NCBI RefSeq assembly: GCF_029227915.1
Contig: NC_079886.1
Span: forward strand, 5,890,001 to 5,954,000
Length of the DNA: 64,000 bases
Direction: 5' to 3'
Source: Hydractinia symbiolongicarpus
Taxonomy: Eukaryota > Cnidaria > Hydrozoa > Anthoathecata > Hydractiniidae
Below, in pieces: positions 13,635 to 25,943 of the stretch. The position numbers and the translations under genes are program-made. Position 1 is the first letter of the stretch. Each line of letters begins with the position of its first letter. The notes under the pieces are model-generated. The model saw only the letters and a list, made by a program, of their open reading frames with translations. It searched no databases and was not told where the DNA came from.

Positions 13635-13800
13635 TCAGTAGCTAATGTCTGTGACATTCAGTCCAACTTTCTTTCCAACCCTTGTATCCAAATCTGATAC
13701 TTCCCCAATACATGTCAAAATATGGTGCTTTACCTCTCGCCCCAAATCTTCGATTAACTTCAGTTGTTTATCTGATATCGAATCCGCCACTTCAACACTC
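13635..13800 (-). CDS. possible exon of a death-domain-like protein
   Basis: A reading frame after a plausible CTTTAAG acceptor encodes SVEVADSISDKQLKLIEDLG followed by REVKHH, which resembles the first two helices of a death-fold domain (pattern xLxxLAxxLGxEWKxLA). It then runs to a stop at 13635. No neighbouring exon completing the domain was found, so this may be an orphan exon, a pseudogene fragment or chance. A donor-like GGTAAAGC lies within it. Confidence 0.22.
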
Positions 13801-13819
13801 TTAAAGACATAAATCAAGT

Positions 13820-16800
13820 AAAAAAAACACTGACCTGTTTCACAGCGGTCGTAAAAGAGAAAGTTCGCAGATCACTCACCTGAATATGTGTCCTGGATCG
13901 TCATGCCGCATAATTTTCATTTCGCACCAGTTGGCTACACCAGAGAAATACACCAGGATATTTATTGCCCAGAAGAATGCGCAGCTTACACCAGTTGAAC
14001 TGGTGTAAATAGTGAATCCGGTGCCGATCAGGATATCCAAAATTTCGCAGGATGAAACAGCCGCATGCGGCTAAATTGACACAAAAACAGGACCACAAAA
14101 CCCAAACGGCGAGGGTGGTCGGGGCGTAAAAATCAAAGAGCAAAAGGCTCACAGAGATACACCTAAATTTTTTAGCTGAATTTTTGCTGGTGTATTTACA
14201 CCAGTACACCATAGCTAAATCGTCCCTGACAGAGGCTATTTAGTAGTGGTAGTGTGACAAAAATATTTATTGATATGATGTGTGCATTTATGGCAAATGC
14301 AGCGCTGGCTAGCTGGCCCGTGCAAGCTTTTGTCCTATTTCTCAAAAAAACAAAACAAGCAAACTTTAAAATCAAGTACATGTGTTTCACTAAAACTATA
14401 CTGGTTCATGGTGCTTAGTTTATAATTCTTGCTAAATAGTTAGTCAGTTTGTCATTATATATTATATGTTCAAGAAATATGTGCTGTTTTAAGTTTTGCA
14501 TCGTTATTATTATCACACTCCCCTGCTATTTGTTTTTTTCTTCCTGTTTAGTTTATATTTATAAGCATTTTTGTAACTCAGTGCTTGGTAATCAAAATGG
14601 TTTTGGGGGCCACGCACTTACCAAACTTACCACGCGTATCAACTATATGTTGGCAGTATGTATGTTTGTTAATCTTCAAGCTGATTAGACGTACTTGTTT
14701 TATGAAAAAAGAAATTCAAATGTTACGATATTGCTCTTATTAATTATAATAATTATATTATATTTATAGAAATTTATAGAATTGACTTAAAAGTGCCGAG
14801 TTCATTGGAATAAAATTAGGTCTTTTACAATGCTATGTTGATATGGCAGTGGTAAACATGAATCTTTTTATAGGTGAATATTTGTCATAGCACATCCGTA
14901 TTTCATTCTCATCAGAGAATGCTTCACCCCGATCAGACCTCTGATCATGACGGTCGAGTATAATGCGTGTAAGTCATAATGAAGAATAACTACTTGAATC
15001 TTTTTGTTTGGCTTGCCAGGTCAGAGAACATACAAATTTGTGTTTTTAGCTTGAATGACCAAAATGTTATTAGGCAGAAACAACATGTGGTTTTAAAAGT
15101 CATGTCAGATTCATATAGTTTCTCAAATAATCATTTGCCGAGAAACTGCCTTTTTGTTGATTGGTTAAATTTCACAATTTCCTTTAAATACCGCACTCAT
15201 TTAGAATGCATAACTTCTAAAACTCATGAAGTAAGTTAAATACAAAAAAGTTTAATTTTACTTTTATCAGATTTTGTTTAAGAGCACGCCACAACAATTT
15301 TTATTGCTACGCACGCACCCAAATTGGACATCCATTAATTTAAAAACAATCTTAGTAGTCCTATATGAAGCGTGATTTAAAATGTAGCTAGCTAGCTAGC
15401 AGTAAATTACTTCAATTTTTTGATACATAATTACTTATAATACTTTTTACTAAAGTAAAAGGGGATTTTTACCCGAATTTAAAAGTATAGCCCACTACCT
15501 CGACCACCATACCCAAATCCAACAACATACTCAGGGCAGCCCAGTCATAATGTTATTTACAGATGTTCCAAAAAATGAAAATATCCAATAACACCAGATG
15601 CGGTATATATGTCAACAAATACAAAATTGTGTTTTAATAATGCCTCAACTAGCTAGCTAGGTAGAAGGCAATAATTCCAGTGTAAAATATGAAATCTAAA
15701 ACAAATAACTATAGCTAGCTAAGCATTAGAAAAAAATGCAATCTAGCAAATTGAATAAGCCCAATGGGTAGGAAACAAATGCCATGTTTTATTTCTTTTA
15801 CCAAACGTTAATGATTAGCTCATTTGAGTGCTTAGTTTGAGAAATAATAACGGTAAACAAACTACGAAGTGTGCATCACTTTCGGTGGAAAATTATTTCT
15901 CTAAACTAACCTTGTTTTCAGGTTAGTTGTATATTTCAGCTGGGTTTTTTTTGTAGAATGAGAATGGGTAATGAAATAATAAATTATATAATAATATATT
16001 AGCAACAACATGTTTGTGTGCTTGGAAAGGAATCCAATTTTAGGGCAATGTTGGCTTTTTTCAATAGGTTTACCCTATTTGGTCCGCGGTTTTTCGAACA
16101 TAATATAACGGTGGGCGGAATCTACCCCCTTAATAACTTCTCATACGCTTGTCCAAATTGAATCAAAGTTAGCACACTTATAGTACGTCACAAAAGGAAC
16201 AAAATGGCCACAATAAATTTTTGCTTGCGGCAGCACATTCTCTGTGACGTCATCAAAAGCTTTTGTTTAAAATGTCACTATCTGCTTAAAATTCAATGAC
16301 TTTAGTTCTAGAGCGAATTTTTACATTCTTTTTGAAGTTTCTGGAAGCTAATTAAACATTGTTTAACATATTTTCCGATTTTTACATAGATTGCATGATA
16401 AATTGCCCAAAATTGCCCAAAAAACCGTTTAAGTACGACTTTCGGGTAAAATCTGCAAAAATCGGGAAATCAGATTAATCACGTGTCCAAAAGATGGGGA
16501 TAGATTCTTCTTGATGAAACAAAGTTGTGTCTTAAGTTTCATGTTCTAAGGATAATCTTGATAAGAGTTATTGTACTTTCCTCATTATAAAGGTTTCATA
16601 GAGATTTTTAGGGGTAGTTTCGAGTAATAGCAAATATCAAAGCCTCTGAAGGGTAACATAGCATTAAGGAGTTATTATAAAAAAACGTTACTTGGGGGCG
16701 TCACAGGAAAAGTGCTGACATAAGCGATGTACGAATCTACCAAAATGTAATTAGAGAAGGATTTAATAAATCGGTTGACAAAAGGGCCCCTATATGCCCT

Positions 16801-16990
16801 GTTTTAAATATTGTACGAATATTTTCTCATGACATGTATACAGAAACATTGGCTTTGTCCTAATCAAAGCATAATCTGTATAACACAAAAGATAAGGACG
16901 TTGAAATGTTATTAAAAACAGTAATATTCTGTTATATTTCCATATGGTCTAGAGAAGGTTGGTTCTAACTTTCGATAGCGATCTGATGAG
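13820..16990. other. non-coding stretch with repeat-like segments
   Basis: 13880-14200 is richer in GC and contains several copies of an ACTGGTGTAAA-type motif in both orientations (for example CACCAGTTGAACTGGTGTAA near 13991). 15390-15720 has runs of AGCTAGCTAGC. 16050-16480 (with TGTGACGTCATC and repeated AATTGCCC) reads like a dispersed repeat fragment. No gene was seen; the open frames at 14449-14688 and 14979-15239 have no recognisable product. Confidence 0.35.
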
Positions 16991-18980
16991 ATTAAATCAA
17001 AAATTTTGCCTGGTGACAAAAACCACATATTCAGGCGATCAGTTAATTGATAGTAATTACCATTATCTTAACAAAAAATTCGGCTTTTAATTAACTGGTC
17101 TTTTTAATTACAAGTTTAAATGAAAATTAACCATTAGTAACCAATATTAAAAGATGTGAATCCAGCTGATTGCAGAGATGTCAACGTGAAAATTGTGTAC
17201 CTAAAAACGAAAGGAATATGCCAGACAAATACACAATTGCGCACCCAATCAGCAGAATAGCTTATATGCAGTACGTACAATTTTAACTCTTTTACTCAAA
17301 CGACCTTTCTCAGTTATTTATTATATGCATTTCATAGGATTTATTAATCAATTTTATAAAAGGGAAATACGAGAAATCAAAATTGAATATTAAATCCAAC
17401 TGTTTTCTTTTCCTTTTTATAAACCATGGTCATGGAATAACAAGACCGAATCCAAGTGATCCAAGTCACGCAAGAAGAAGGTCGTGCGTAAAGTATACAG
17501 AATTTTCTAGCCAGAGAAAATTGCCTATAAAATAGGAAAAATTCCCTTTAGTTTTGCAATGTCATGTCTAACAACTCCTAAGCCACAACTAAAATTTTAT
17601 AAATAAAACCTTCGTAGCAGCAGTTGTTACTACTTGATAATTCACTAAATTGATCTATTATCTCTGAGTAATTGTAAACATTTGTTTTTCGAAACTATAT
17701 TGCTTTCATTCAAGATTATTTGTACCTCCACCTTCATGCGTGTTAACCCAATGATTAATTTTTGTATGACATGGATATCACTTAAGCCACTAGCACTTTA
17801 AGAATGAATTCAAACTTCACTAAACTAGTCAGTTACATGCATTTAAATGTATGAAAGCATAAAAATAAAATGTGCAGGTCATGACAGCCATGAGATTACA
17901 ACTATTTAGAGGTATTAATATATGTTGTAACAAACTTTTAAAGATTTACTGACATCATATTGTGGTTTTTTATAAACAGTTTATTTTAATGCTTGATATC
18001 TTTAAACTGAATAATAAAAAAGTTTGGTTCTATTTTTTACATTGAACTCAAAAGGTATCAAATCTCTCATATAAAAGGTAAGAAATGGTCTATTAGCTGT
18101 GAACTCTCTATATTTTATTTGACCCTTATGGTTTAAGTAACGTGTGTTAATATATATTAATGTGGAAAAATTGAGAATAATTAGAAAAATCAGGATCCTT
18201 TAAATTGAAAGGAGCACCTGCGTTTCTGACCTTTGACAAGATGGCAAAAATGGATTAATGATGTTTACCTATTCTAGTTCAAAACCACTTTCGTTAAAAA
18301 ACGTACAACATTTTACCTCCTTTATCTCCCAAAAAAACCGAAAACATTGTACTTGAAACTTTCATTTCAGTACTCTGAAATATTTTAATACATCTAAACA
18401 AAACATGTCGACGAAAGCCTTCAAGAAAACCCAAGAAGAAATAGAAGAATTCTTTTGAATTGTATTTCGCATTTAATTAGCAACACCGCTTAATTTATGC
18501 TTATCCAATCAATAAAATGAAATCTAAGCAAACCAAATTGAGAAGAAACACGATGGCAATACTCTGCGATGTTACTAATACCAACGACTAACTTGTTAGC
18601 GACCATAACAATAAGAGGATAATGTTTAATCTTCAGATAAAGCGAAAATATTCTTAGCATTTTTGGCTTGCTTATAAGTAGAAGTTGCATCCTCATGCAA
18701 ATTGGATTTTATGAACAGTTGATTAATATGTTGTTAAAGTTATTTCTTTTTCAGATCGATTTTTCTTTAATTTCTAAAAAATAGGCATTTTTGTATCTAC
18801 AATCCTATTAAATGGATTAAAGGACCCGTAAGATCTTTGATATAATTAACCTACCTATTTCAGTTCTTTCTATCATTCTTTTTGTGTTTGTTTTTTTCTA
18901 AAAAAAAATGGGATGCAGAAGCATAATTGCCTATTATTTGAAAAATATTTACAAAAATGGTTTTTTCATTACGTGAACAT

Positions 18981-19421
18981 TTAACTTATGATATATATAT
19001 TATCCAGAATAACTTTACGCCGTGATCTTGTCTTCATGGGCTTTAAGACTTCTTTTATTCTTCTCAGCAAACGCATGCTAAGCAAATCTTTATCTACAAA
19101 TTAGAAAACTCACAATAAATAAAAATTACCATAGATATGCACCATGACACTCACAGCTTATCTCAAAAATTGTGTCACGACATGAAAGCAATTTTTGGTC
19201 CTTTCTACAAGAATTTTTACACCCATATTTTGAATCAAATATGATATTCTCCCATCCTCGTACTTACAATTTTCTAACTGTTTCACATCATATTCTATTT
19301 TCTTCAACACATGTCTGGCTTTTTTATTAACAACCCCAGAGCCTGAATCCCATCTTCTTCTTAGAACGCATCTCACAGGTACCCCATGCAGAGTTGGCAC
19401 GGCAAACCGGTAGAATAACAT
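18981..19421 (-). pseudogene. secreted cationic protein paralogue, start region damaged (copy B)
   Basis: Exon 1 (19421-19268, GTAAGT donor, phase 1) and exon 2 (19093-18981, TTTGTAG acceptor) match copy A at 1263-1968 in position, phase and motifs: VRCVLRRRW against VKCVLRRRW, QLEN at the splice site, and MRLLRRIKEVLK against MRLLRKIKKKLI. The ATG equivalent to the copy A start is present (about 19447), but the third codon, CGT/CAA in copy A, reads TAA here. The only usable start is the internal ATG at 19421, which leaves a short, less hydrophobic leader (MLFYRFAVPTLHG). The predicted product is 88 aa with a longer basic tail. It is either a decaying copy or one recoded to a shorter leader. 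The TATA box is intact. Confidence 0.5.
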
Positions 19422-19496
19422 AAAATATATCAGAATTTAATGCATTATGTTAGCCTACTTAGAGCAACTGTTTCACACGAAATAAAATGTCTCAGT

Positions 19497-19504
19497 TTTT
19501 TATA
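19497..19504 (-). promoter_or_regulatory. TATA box of secreted-protein gene, copy B
   Basis: TATAAAAA on the minus strand, in the position equivalent to the copy A TATA box. The downstream AGAGCAA and TAGCCTACT sequences are also shared by both copies, so the promoter was duplicated with the gene. Confidence 0.45.
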
Positions 19505-22500
19505 CTCAATTCTATTGAAGGATTTAGCATTATTAGATCGGAACTTGAATGATAAGATCAAACTATTTATGTATTGTACTTGATGATACACGAGGTTTCT
19601 ATTGACTACTATACTTGTAATTAGCTGCTTTTTAGACTTCCTTTTGCTGAATATATGATTTTTTTAAAGTTTAGCTTTTTAGTTTTTTTCATCGCTAAGC
19701 CCTCTACAATGTTTTATTATATATCATCAGTCACTTAAAAGCTTTAGAAATACTAGATATATTTGTGTTTAACACAATCCTTTTCTACCCCGCATCATTT
19801 TAAAAAATCATACGCATGACATATTTCACATATTATTCAGGGTTTATTAAAATTATAAAAATCGGTAAAAAACCGTCATCATTTGTAAAACTGAACTTCT
19901 CAAAACAAGATTTATTTACGTTGCTAATTTTTACCTTGTGATATCTACACACAGACCATAGAACAGTTACTCAACTTTATGACAACTAAGATTGCATAAC
20001 AAAGTATGTAGCTTATCGGCAAAGGACTTAATATAAAAACTTTTTTCAATCAGAAATTATCCAAGTTCGATTTGGCAATAGCCGAAATTTACGCTGGTTA
20101 AATGGTTAATCGATAAAGAAAACTAAAAAAAGCGACTGTGTGACTATTGTTAAATGTTAGATTAGCGCCAACTGTTATCGTATTACTGACATTAAAGTGA
20201 ACCTGAAATAAGTAGCAAAAAATTTTAACTGAGATTAATAAACCATTGAATTTTGTCTAGATAGCTAATGCTTTTTCTAATATTCCTCATGTTTTTGTCA
20301 CCTGTAATTTATAAGACTTTGAAGCTTTTGTTTGAGAATTAGATTTGCCTACAAAACCTTTATAGCTGACCAGGTGACATTTTCGTAAGGGTTGGCTTAA
20401 TCGGTTTTTTATTGACGTTTAACCACACTGCAATGTTTGATAGCCAATTTCTATATAATTAGCTGGATCTGTAATTTCCTCACCAGGTTTTGACTTTCCA
20501 CCTAGCTAGCTTAATTTCAGTCTCGTCCTTTAATAGTTCCTCTAGCTAGTTATAGCAAAAAGTTAGCTTCATCATAAATGTAGCTTCAAGCTCCCTCTTG
20601 AAAAACAACATGAAGCAACGTCTTTGTTGACCTTTTTTGCATAAGTACCAAATTTTAGAAATACAATCTTTGCACGTACAGCGCACGTGCATGCAATCAA
20701 AGTACCCTCTGCATAAATTCCATAAAAAATTGTATCATTCGCTCAGTCCTCCCGAATGACACCACTAAGAAAGGAAACCACTGTTGATATATCCCGTAAC
20801 CTATACCGAGATCTGGTTGTGATATACTGGAATTAATTGTACTAAGACTGTGATTTCAAGTGTAAATAGAATTTACATTTACATAAAATCTTTCGAAAAC
20901 TATTTGTAAATATACCAGAGTTAGAGTAATTATAACAGTCTGACTCTCAGTTGCTGCTAACCAACAAACAAATCAGTTTTACAAAACGTTAAAGGGTATA
21001 CCATAGGTTTTGTGAAAACTTTAATAACTTCTTGTAATTAGTATCACTTTTTTTTTCATGAGTTATGTGTCAAAACTTTTACAAAATATTTTCCTTTGAT
21101 AAAATAGAGTTATATTGAAGTTTCAAAATCTGAACATAAAACTAACAGAAGTTATTATATTTTACCGATTACAAGGATTCTTAGAAATTTAAGGGATAAT
21201 TTCGAACAACAGCCAATGTCTAGAACTCTGGAAAGTATGGGACCTATGGGTGCATTTAGGGTTAAAATTTATTAGAAAATATGTAGCATCAATTATTGTT
21301 ACATTTGAAAGTTCCCTGTGATGGAAAATATAGAAAAGAAAAGATGTGATCCTATGTTAAGCATTTCAAAACACTTAGGAGTAACTAGTTATTGAAAGGA
21401 GATTTATATCTTAGTGATCCAAAACAAATTTTGACTGGTTTTAGGCCTTTTAAAAGAAGGATGGGCATTAAGCCGTCTGAGAATTCTATGGTAATTTACA
21501 CCTCTTAACCCCGATGTACCATTTTGGCTCACAGACAGCGCGTATTATAATATAGCTAACAATTTAACAATTTAATATCTCATGTAATTCTAATTACAGT
21601 GTGGTTTGAAGGGAATTTCTGTTTTGTGTTCTATTTTCTTTGTTATAGCCAAGTTGATATTTTGTTTTCTATGTTTCAATTATATCATGATGAGACATAT
21701 GACAGTTGCTATAGAAAGTTATATACGCATTACATACATGGAATATTTGTCTATAATATCTACGCCCTCTTCAAAAGACATGTCTACGCTTAGAATAATC
21801 TTTTTGGCTGTGCTTACAAATTTAACATAAAGTACATCTTAGAATTATAACAATCAGTAACATTCCATTGGTACAAGCATTCATATTCTCTCAGCTGATA
21901 AATGGGTCGTTGTCAGGTGGCGTCGGTCCTTGTACGCACTATTTGTCGTGCGTCTGCAAACGTATTTGCATGGATGGGCAGTTGAAATTTATCGTTTGCA
22001 TCTTGCATCGTTAAAAACTCAGCGCTAGTTATAATCTACTAATAAATAATGTCAAATTAAATTGTTAAATAATCAAACACGAAACATTAAGGTAAATTTC
22101 AAAGAAAAATTTCACTTCATATCTTTATTGTGTTTATCTCCTTAACCGCGAGGTTAAATACAGTAGGAAAGATAAGAGATAAGGAAGAGTACAAGAAAGT
22201 ATCGGTAATAGTAGGAAACAGAATTTAATGCCCTAAAAATTTGCTTTATTGACAAGGAAATACTGTATATTAGAATGATCAAAATTAATTCTCTCGCCAT
22301 TCGATCTGTGTTTTAATTACATTCGTACAGCTTTCTATCAATGGAATTAACAACTGAAATTTTGCATGACTTTTCATGTATTCACTTAACGCATTGTCGA
22401 CAACGTCAAACTCCTTTGGCAATTCTTCCAGCCTGTTATCGTCTATGGAAAATCCCATCTTTAGGAGTTGCGCACGTATTTTCCTATTTGGTTGGCCTCA

Positions 22501-22939
22501 ACGTTTTTTCACTGAGTTCATACAGTCTATTCTTTTTAATGAGGCTCGATAACCTGACTGTACTATCTAGCTGTGTGTATGACTTTTTCTTTTTTTAACA
22601 ATAACTGCTATAACGTAACATATAGTGGATTGCAGTTTGATAACTTTTTCTTATGTTATTAAAACATTAAGATTGTCAAATTATTTGGTATGAAAAAGTT
22701 TTTTAAGCTTTCGCGAACGTGTACACAGCTAAAAATTAGTAAGCTTAGGCATGACGATGCTTAGTCTCTACCGTCATCTCAAAATGCATTCAATGTTTGG
22801 ACACATTGAAAAAACATTTTGTCATCTTAACATTAAAAAGAATGTTCTTAGTTTGCTTATTTAATTTCCTTGTCAACAGTTCAGTTTTAAATGATGTAAA
22901 TTAACTAATTATGGATAGGTTAATGATATAGCTTATTCC

Positions 22940-24050
22940 TGGTAGACCATAATACAGAACGCGTGTACTAAAAGTTTGAGTTAACCATCTTCACTAACAT
23001 GTATTAAATTTTTTTTTCAAAAACAGTAATATGTTTGAAAATTATTTGATGTAGTCGCAATTTGCTCCTGTCTCATCGTCACACTGTCACACCCTCATGC
23101 ATCCACACCAATTACACTTACGTGCAAGTTGTAACCCGCTGTCAACCCATGAGGCATCAATTAAAGATATTATATTGTGCGGTTGCAAAACCACTTAAAT
23201 TGGAGCTTGCTGCGGTTACTATCCAAGATGGAGGAAAAGCTTATAGTATATTTTACTTAGAAGTAAGAGCTTAAATACTAATAGAGGAGTAACTATTAAT
23301 AGAGGAGAAGCGACGCATTTACGGCCTACAGCATGACATAACTAATTTTGGAAATTTTCTTTGGTGCTACAAATTTGCAACTTTTCTAACTTCTTTTGGA
23401 AGCTATAATGCGAAAATAAATATTTTTTAGATTTAGGTAGCTTTTTTTCATCCTCGCCCCCAGGGTTTTTTGCCTATGTCAAATCCGCTAAACTAGACCT
23501 AAACAAAACAGGCTGCTATTTATAACTAATATATTGATTTCTATAAATAATTCTCGCTGTTGCAACTTTTGCGGCTGGCAAACGCAACTTGATCGAGTCC
23601 TCGTTCCTAACTTGCGCATGACGAGGACGATTGATCTTGGTTTCTTACGTTTTAGAAAGTTTTTGTTTCAAACCAAGTTATTATTTGCTCACCCTGAGAC
23701 TATATTTTTAGTGATTAAATTTTCTAAGAAGCATTTTTTATCAACAAAATGTGGTAACGTTTGATTAGATAAATAGGATTTTGTTGGGATATACTGACAC
23801 AAGACAACCCAATTTACCTGGCTACACTTTAAATTTTGCAAGTCGAGTATATTTTTGGGAAAAAGTGTAAGTCTTTGATTGTGGCATCTAGTTAGTTATA
23901 TGTTCAATAAGGAATGAAAACCGATTTTCAGCTTTGATAGCTGGCTAGCTAAGTATAAAATATGTTTTCAGTTTCTTTTCGGATTCTGCACTACAATGTA
24001 ACCCGACTTCTTGGATTATGAGCATGCGCATCAGAATAGTGTTACAATGT
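22940..24050. other. non-coding stretch
   Basis: No supported gene. The two open frames at 23062-23274 and 23534-23764 have no recognisable domain, and neighbouring splice sites do not extend them. Confidence 0.35.
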
Positions 24051-24052
24051 GA

Positions 24053-24392
24053 TACTTCATCAGACACTGTACATAACGTGAATGAAAGCTGTAAAATAGC
24101 ACAGTAATGTAACAACAGGACGCTAATCGCTTGAACGAACTCGTTAGCATCATTCAGTATTTTGTAATTAGTATATGTTAGATTAGATTTAGTTTGATAC
24201 AGAACGAGCTATAATGCGAACTGATAGTTCGAGCCCTCAGGCTCGGCCGATGTCAGCAGTGAGTCGTACGCTCTGGAGGCACTGCATAGTTATTTCGGAA
24301 AGAGCAAGGATTTGTCGCAATGAATATGGTGTTTTCCTGTATCTAAAATCATTTAACTACAAAATGCCGCCGTTAACAACAGTATAAATAAT
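24053..24392 (+). repeat. direct repeat, first copy
   Basis: About 330 bases repeated at 24890-25192 with moderate divergence. Shared landmarks include ACTTCATCAGA/GCTTCATCAGA, GTACATAACGT, GGATTTGTCGCAATGAATAT, and CTACAAAATGCCGCCGTTAA. No open frame spans it. Confidence 0.75.
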
Positions 24393-24473
24393 GAAGCGAT
24401 AAATTATAACTTTGTCGACCTTCACTGATCGTTAAAAAACACGTTTTGGGTAATATTGAATAGTTAATACTTT

Positions 24474-24563
24474 TAGCCATCCCGAGGCAGATATTGGAGA
24501 ACTAGCCGTCCCGAGGCAGAAATCGGAGAATTAACCGTTCCGAGGCAGATATCGGAGAATCAA
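24474..24563 (+). repeat. three tandem 30-bp repeats
   Basis: Three near-identical units with the core CCGAGGCAGATATCGGAGAA (variants ATATTGG and AAATCGG). They lie between the two copies of the 330-base direct repeat. Confidence 0.8.
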
Positions 24564-24889
24564 TTAACTATTCTATATTGCTCGGAAATTAATTATTTAC
24601 TTGATGTTAAGTAATAATAATGACAAGAATCAAATATTGTAGAAACATTTTTTTGATATGAAGCTGGAAGTAAAAATCCTGATGACAGAAAAGCTGATGA
24701 TAAACGACATTGAAACATTTTTGTTAAAAAGAAAAAAATGAATCCATGAGACATGAAGATATGAACTCGTAATGTGGTTAATGAAAAAAAAATTTTGTTT
24801 ATAGACTTCAGATTTTGCGTCATGTAGATGTTTTCTATTGGAGTCTGGGGACAGACTCTTTTAACAGGGAGGGTAAGGATACAAAGCGG

Positions 24890-25192
24890 TGCTTCATCAG
24901 AAATTGTACATAACGTAAGTGAATGCTGTACAATGGCACAGTAATAAGAAACTGGACGCTAATTGCTTAACGGACTCGTAAGCATCATTTGGTATGCTGT
25001 AAATAGTATGTGATAGATTAGAAATAGTGAGATACAGAATGAGCTCTACCGCGAACTGCTTGGTCGAGCCTGCAGGCTTGGCTGGTCAGCAGTTATTTTG
25101 GAAAGAACAAGGATTTGTCGCAATGAATATGGTGTTTTTCCTGTATCTATAATCATTTAACTACAAAATGCCGCCGTTAACAACAGGATAAA
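24890..25192 (+). repeat. direct repeat, second copy, next to the Polinton
   Basis: Second copy of the 24053-24392 repeat, ending with CCGCCGTTAACAACAGGATA about 55 bases before the Polinton left end. It belongs to the host flank, because the Polinton terminal repeat starts after it. Confidence 0.7.
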
Positions 25193-25240
25193 TGCACGTG
25201 TCGTATCCTGGGGCAAGCCTCGGTCTTTGGTCGCGTGGTA

Positions 25241-25247
25241 AGAATGG
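25241..25247 (+). repeat. candidate target-site duplication, left
   Basis: AGAATGG directly precedes the left terminal repeat and recurs at 40977-40983 just after the right end. Polintons generate 6-bp duplications, so six of these seven bases (GAATGG) would be the duplication. Confidence 0.6.
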
Positions 25248-25526
25248 AGATAGGGAAATTTTCCTTCTGGCGCAGTCGCGCACGTGCACGCACACACGTC
25301 ACAACCAACCACAACAAACCCATACCATGCCATGCTTAGCTATGGAATTCAGGGTAAGTCCCTATCATGCAGTGTTGAGTCATAGAATTCAAGGGTATGT
25401 CCCTATAGAGTGCTGACGTCATCAATGCTGCAAATGAGTCAAAAAAGTTCTAGCACACCTAGTAGGGGGAATTCCCTTATATAATGCTAATAATCAACGC
25501 ATGCGCTGTCAAGACGTGAACTTGTT
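25248..25526 (+). repeat. Polinton terminal inverted repeat, left
   Basis: Matches the reverse complement of 40688-40974 with scattered substitutions and small indels. Shared blocks include TTCCTTCTGGCGCAGTCGC, CACACACGTCACA, GTGCTGACGTCATCAATGCT and ATCAACGCATGCGC. It begins with AG, as Polinton ends do. Confidence 0.9.
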
Positions 25527-25575
25527 ATAAAAATACTTCTAATAAATGTGCATTAGCTGTCAGGGAAAATTTAAT

Positions 25576-25743
25576 ATGTTTGGAAGTGCAGTAGTCATGA
25601 CCTTCATAGCCGGCATCGGTCTCTACATACGACTAATGGCCCTGGCATTATTACAAGAATCAGAGAAGAATGAACGGATGGAACATTTGAGGCTTTTGAA
25701 GATTCAGGATCTAGAGGATCGTCTTAATGCCTTAGAATCATAA
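25576..25743 (+). CDS. small Polinton membrane protein
   Basis: Intact 55-codon frame from the ATG at 25576; an in-frame ATG at 25546 would add ten residues. One hydrophobic segment (FGSAVVMTFIAGIGLYIRLM) is followed by a charged helix with heptad character ending LEDRLNALES. Small single-pass proteins at this end are common in Polintons; the function is unknown. It is the first gene after the left terminal repeat and reads inward. A Cys-rich gene starts six bases downstream. Confidence 0.5.
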   Translation: MFGSAVVMTFIAGIGLYIRLMALALLQESEKNERMEHLRLLKIQDLEDRLNALES

Positions 25744-25748
25744 TATAA

Positions 25749-25937
25749 ATGGTGAAACAATGCAAGGACTGCGAACGTGTTTTGGATGTGTACGACAGAT
25801 GTAGCTGTAGATGTAGGTTTTCGGTAAAGGGTAAATTGTTGTGTTAGTGCTGTTATCAGGAATATATCACATATAACGGGGGTAGTTGCGCATGTAAGAC
25901 GAGCAGCAATCCTCGGAACCTGTTTGAATTACAATAA
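25749..25937 (+). pseudogene. small cysteine-rich Polinton protein with one stop
   Basis: The frame starts ATG with the pattern CKDCERV...DRCSCRC, then a TAG at 25845-25847. It continues in the same frame with CCYQEY and GGSCACK until a stop at 25937. The paired cysteines suggest a zinc-binding protein of about 61 residues, interrupted by one nonsense codon. It sits six bases after the small membrane protein and seven before the next ATG, in a compact virus-like arrangement. Confidence 0.5.
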
Positions 25938-25943
25938 AACAAG

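Larger units (their letters stand above)
17000..22930. repeat. ancient segmental duplication, right copy
   Basis: Collinear with 5400-12060 at the anchors listed there. Spacing between anchors differs. The largest extra segment in this copy, about 18790-20080, contains the secreted-protein paralogue, whose closest relative is near 1263-1968 outside the left copy. The history therefore involved more than one event. Confidence 0.55.

Noticed and set aside
22341-22598. 85-codon plus-strand frame
   Set aside because: No domain, lies in the diverged segmental duplication and ends in a poly-Phe run; the matching region in the other copy is not open.
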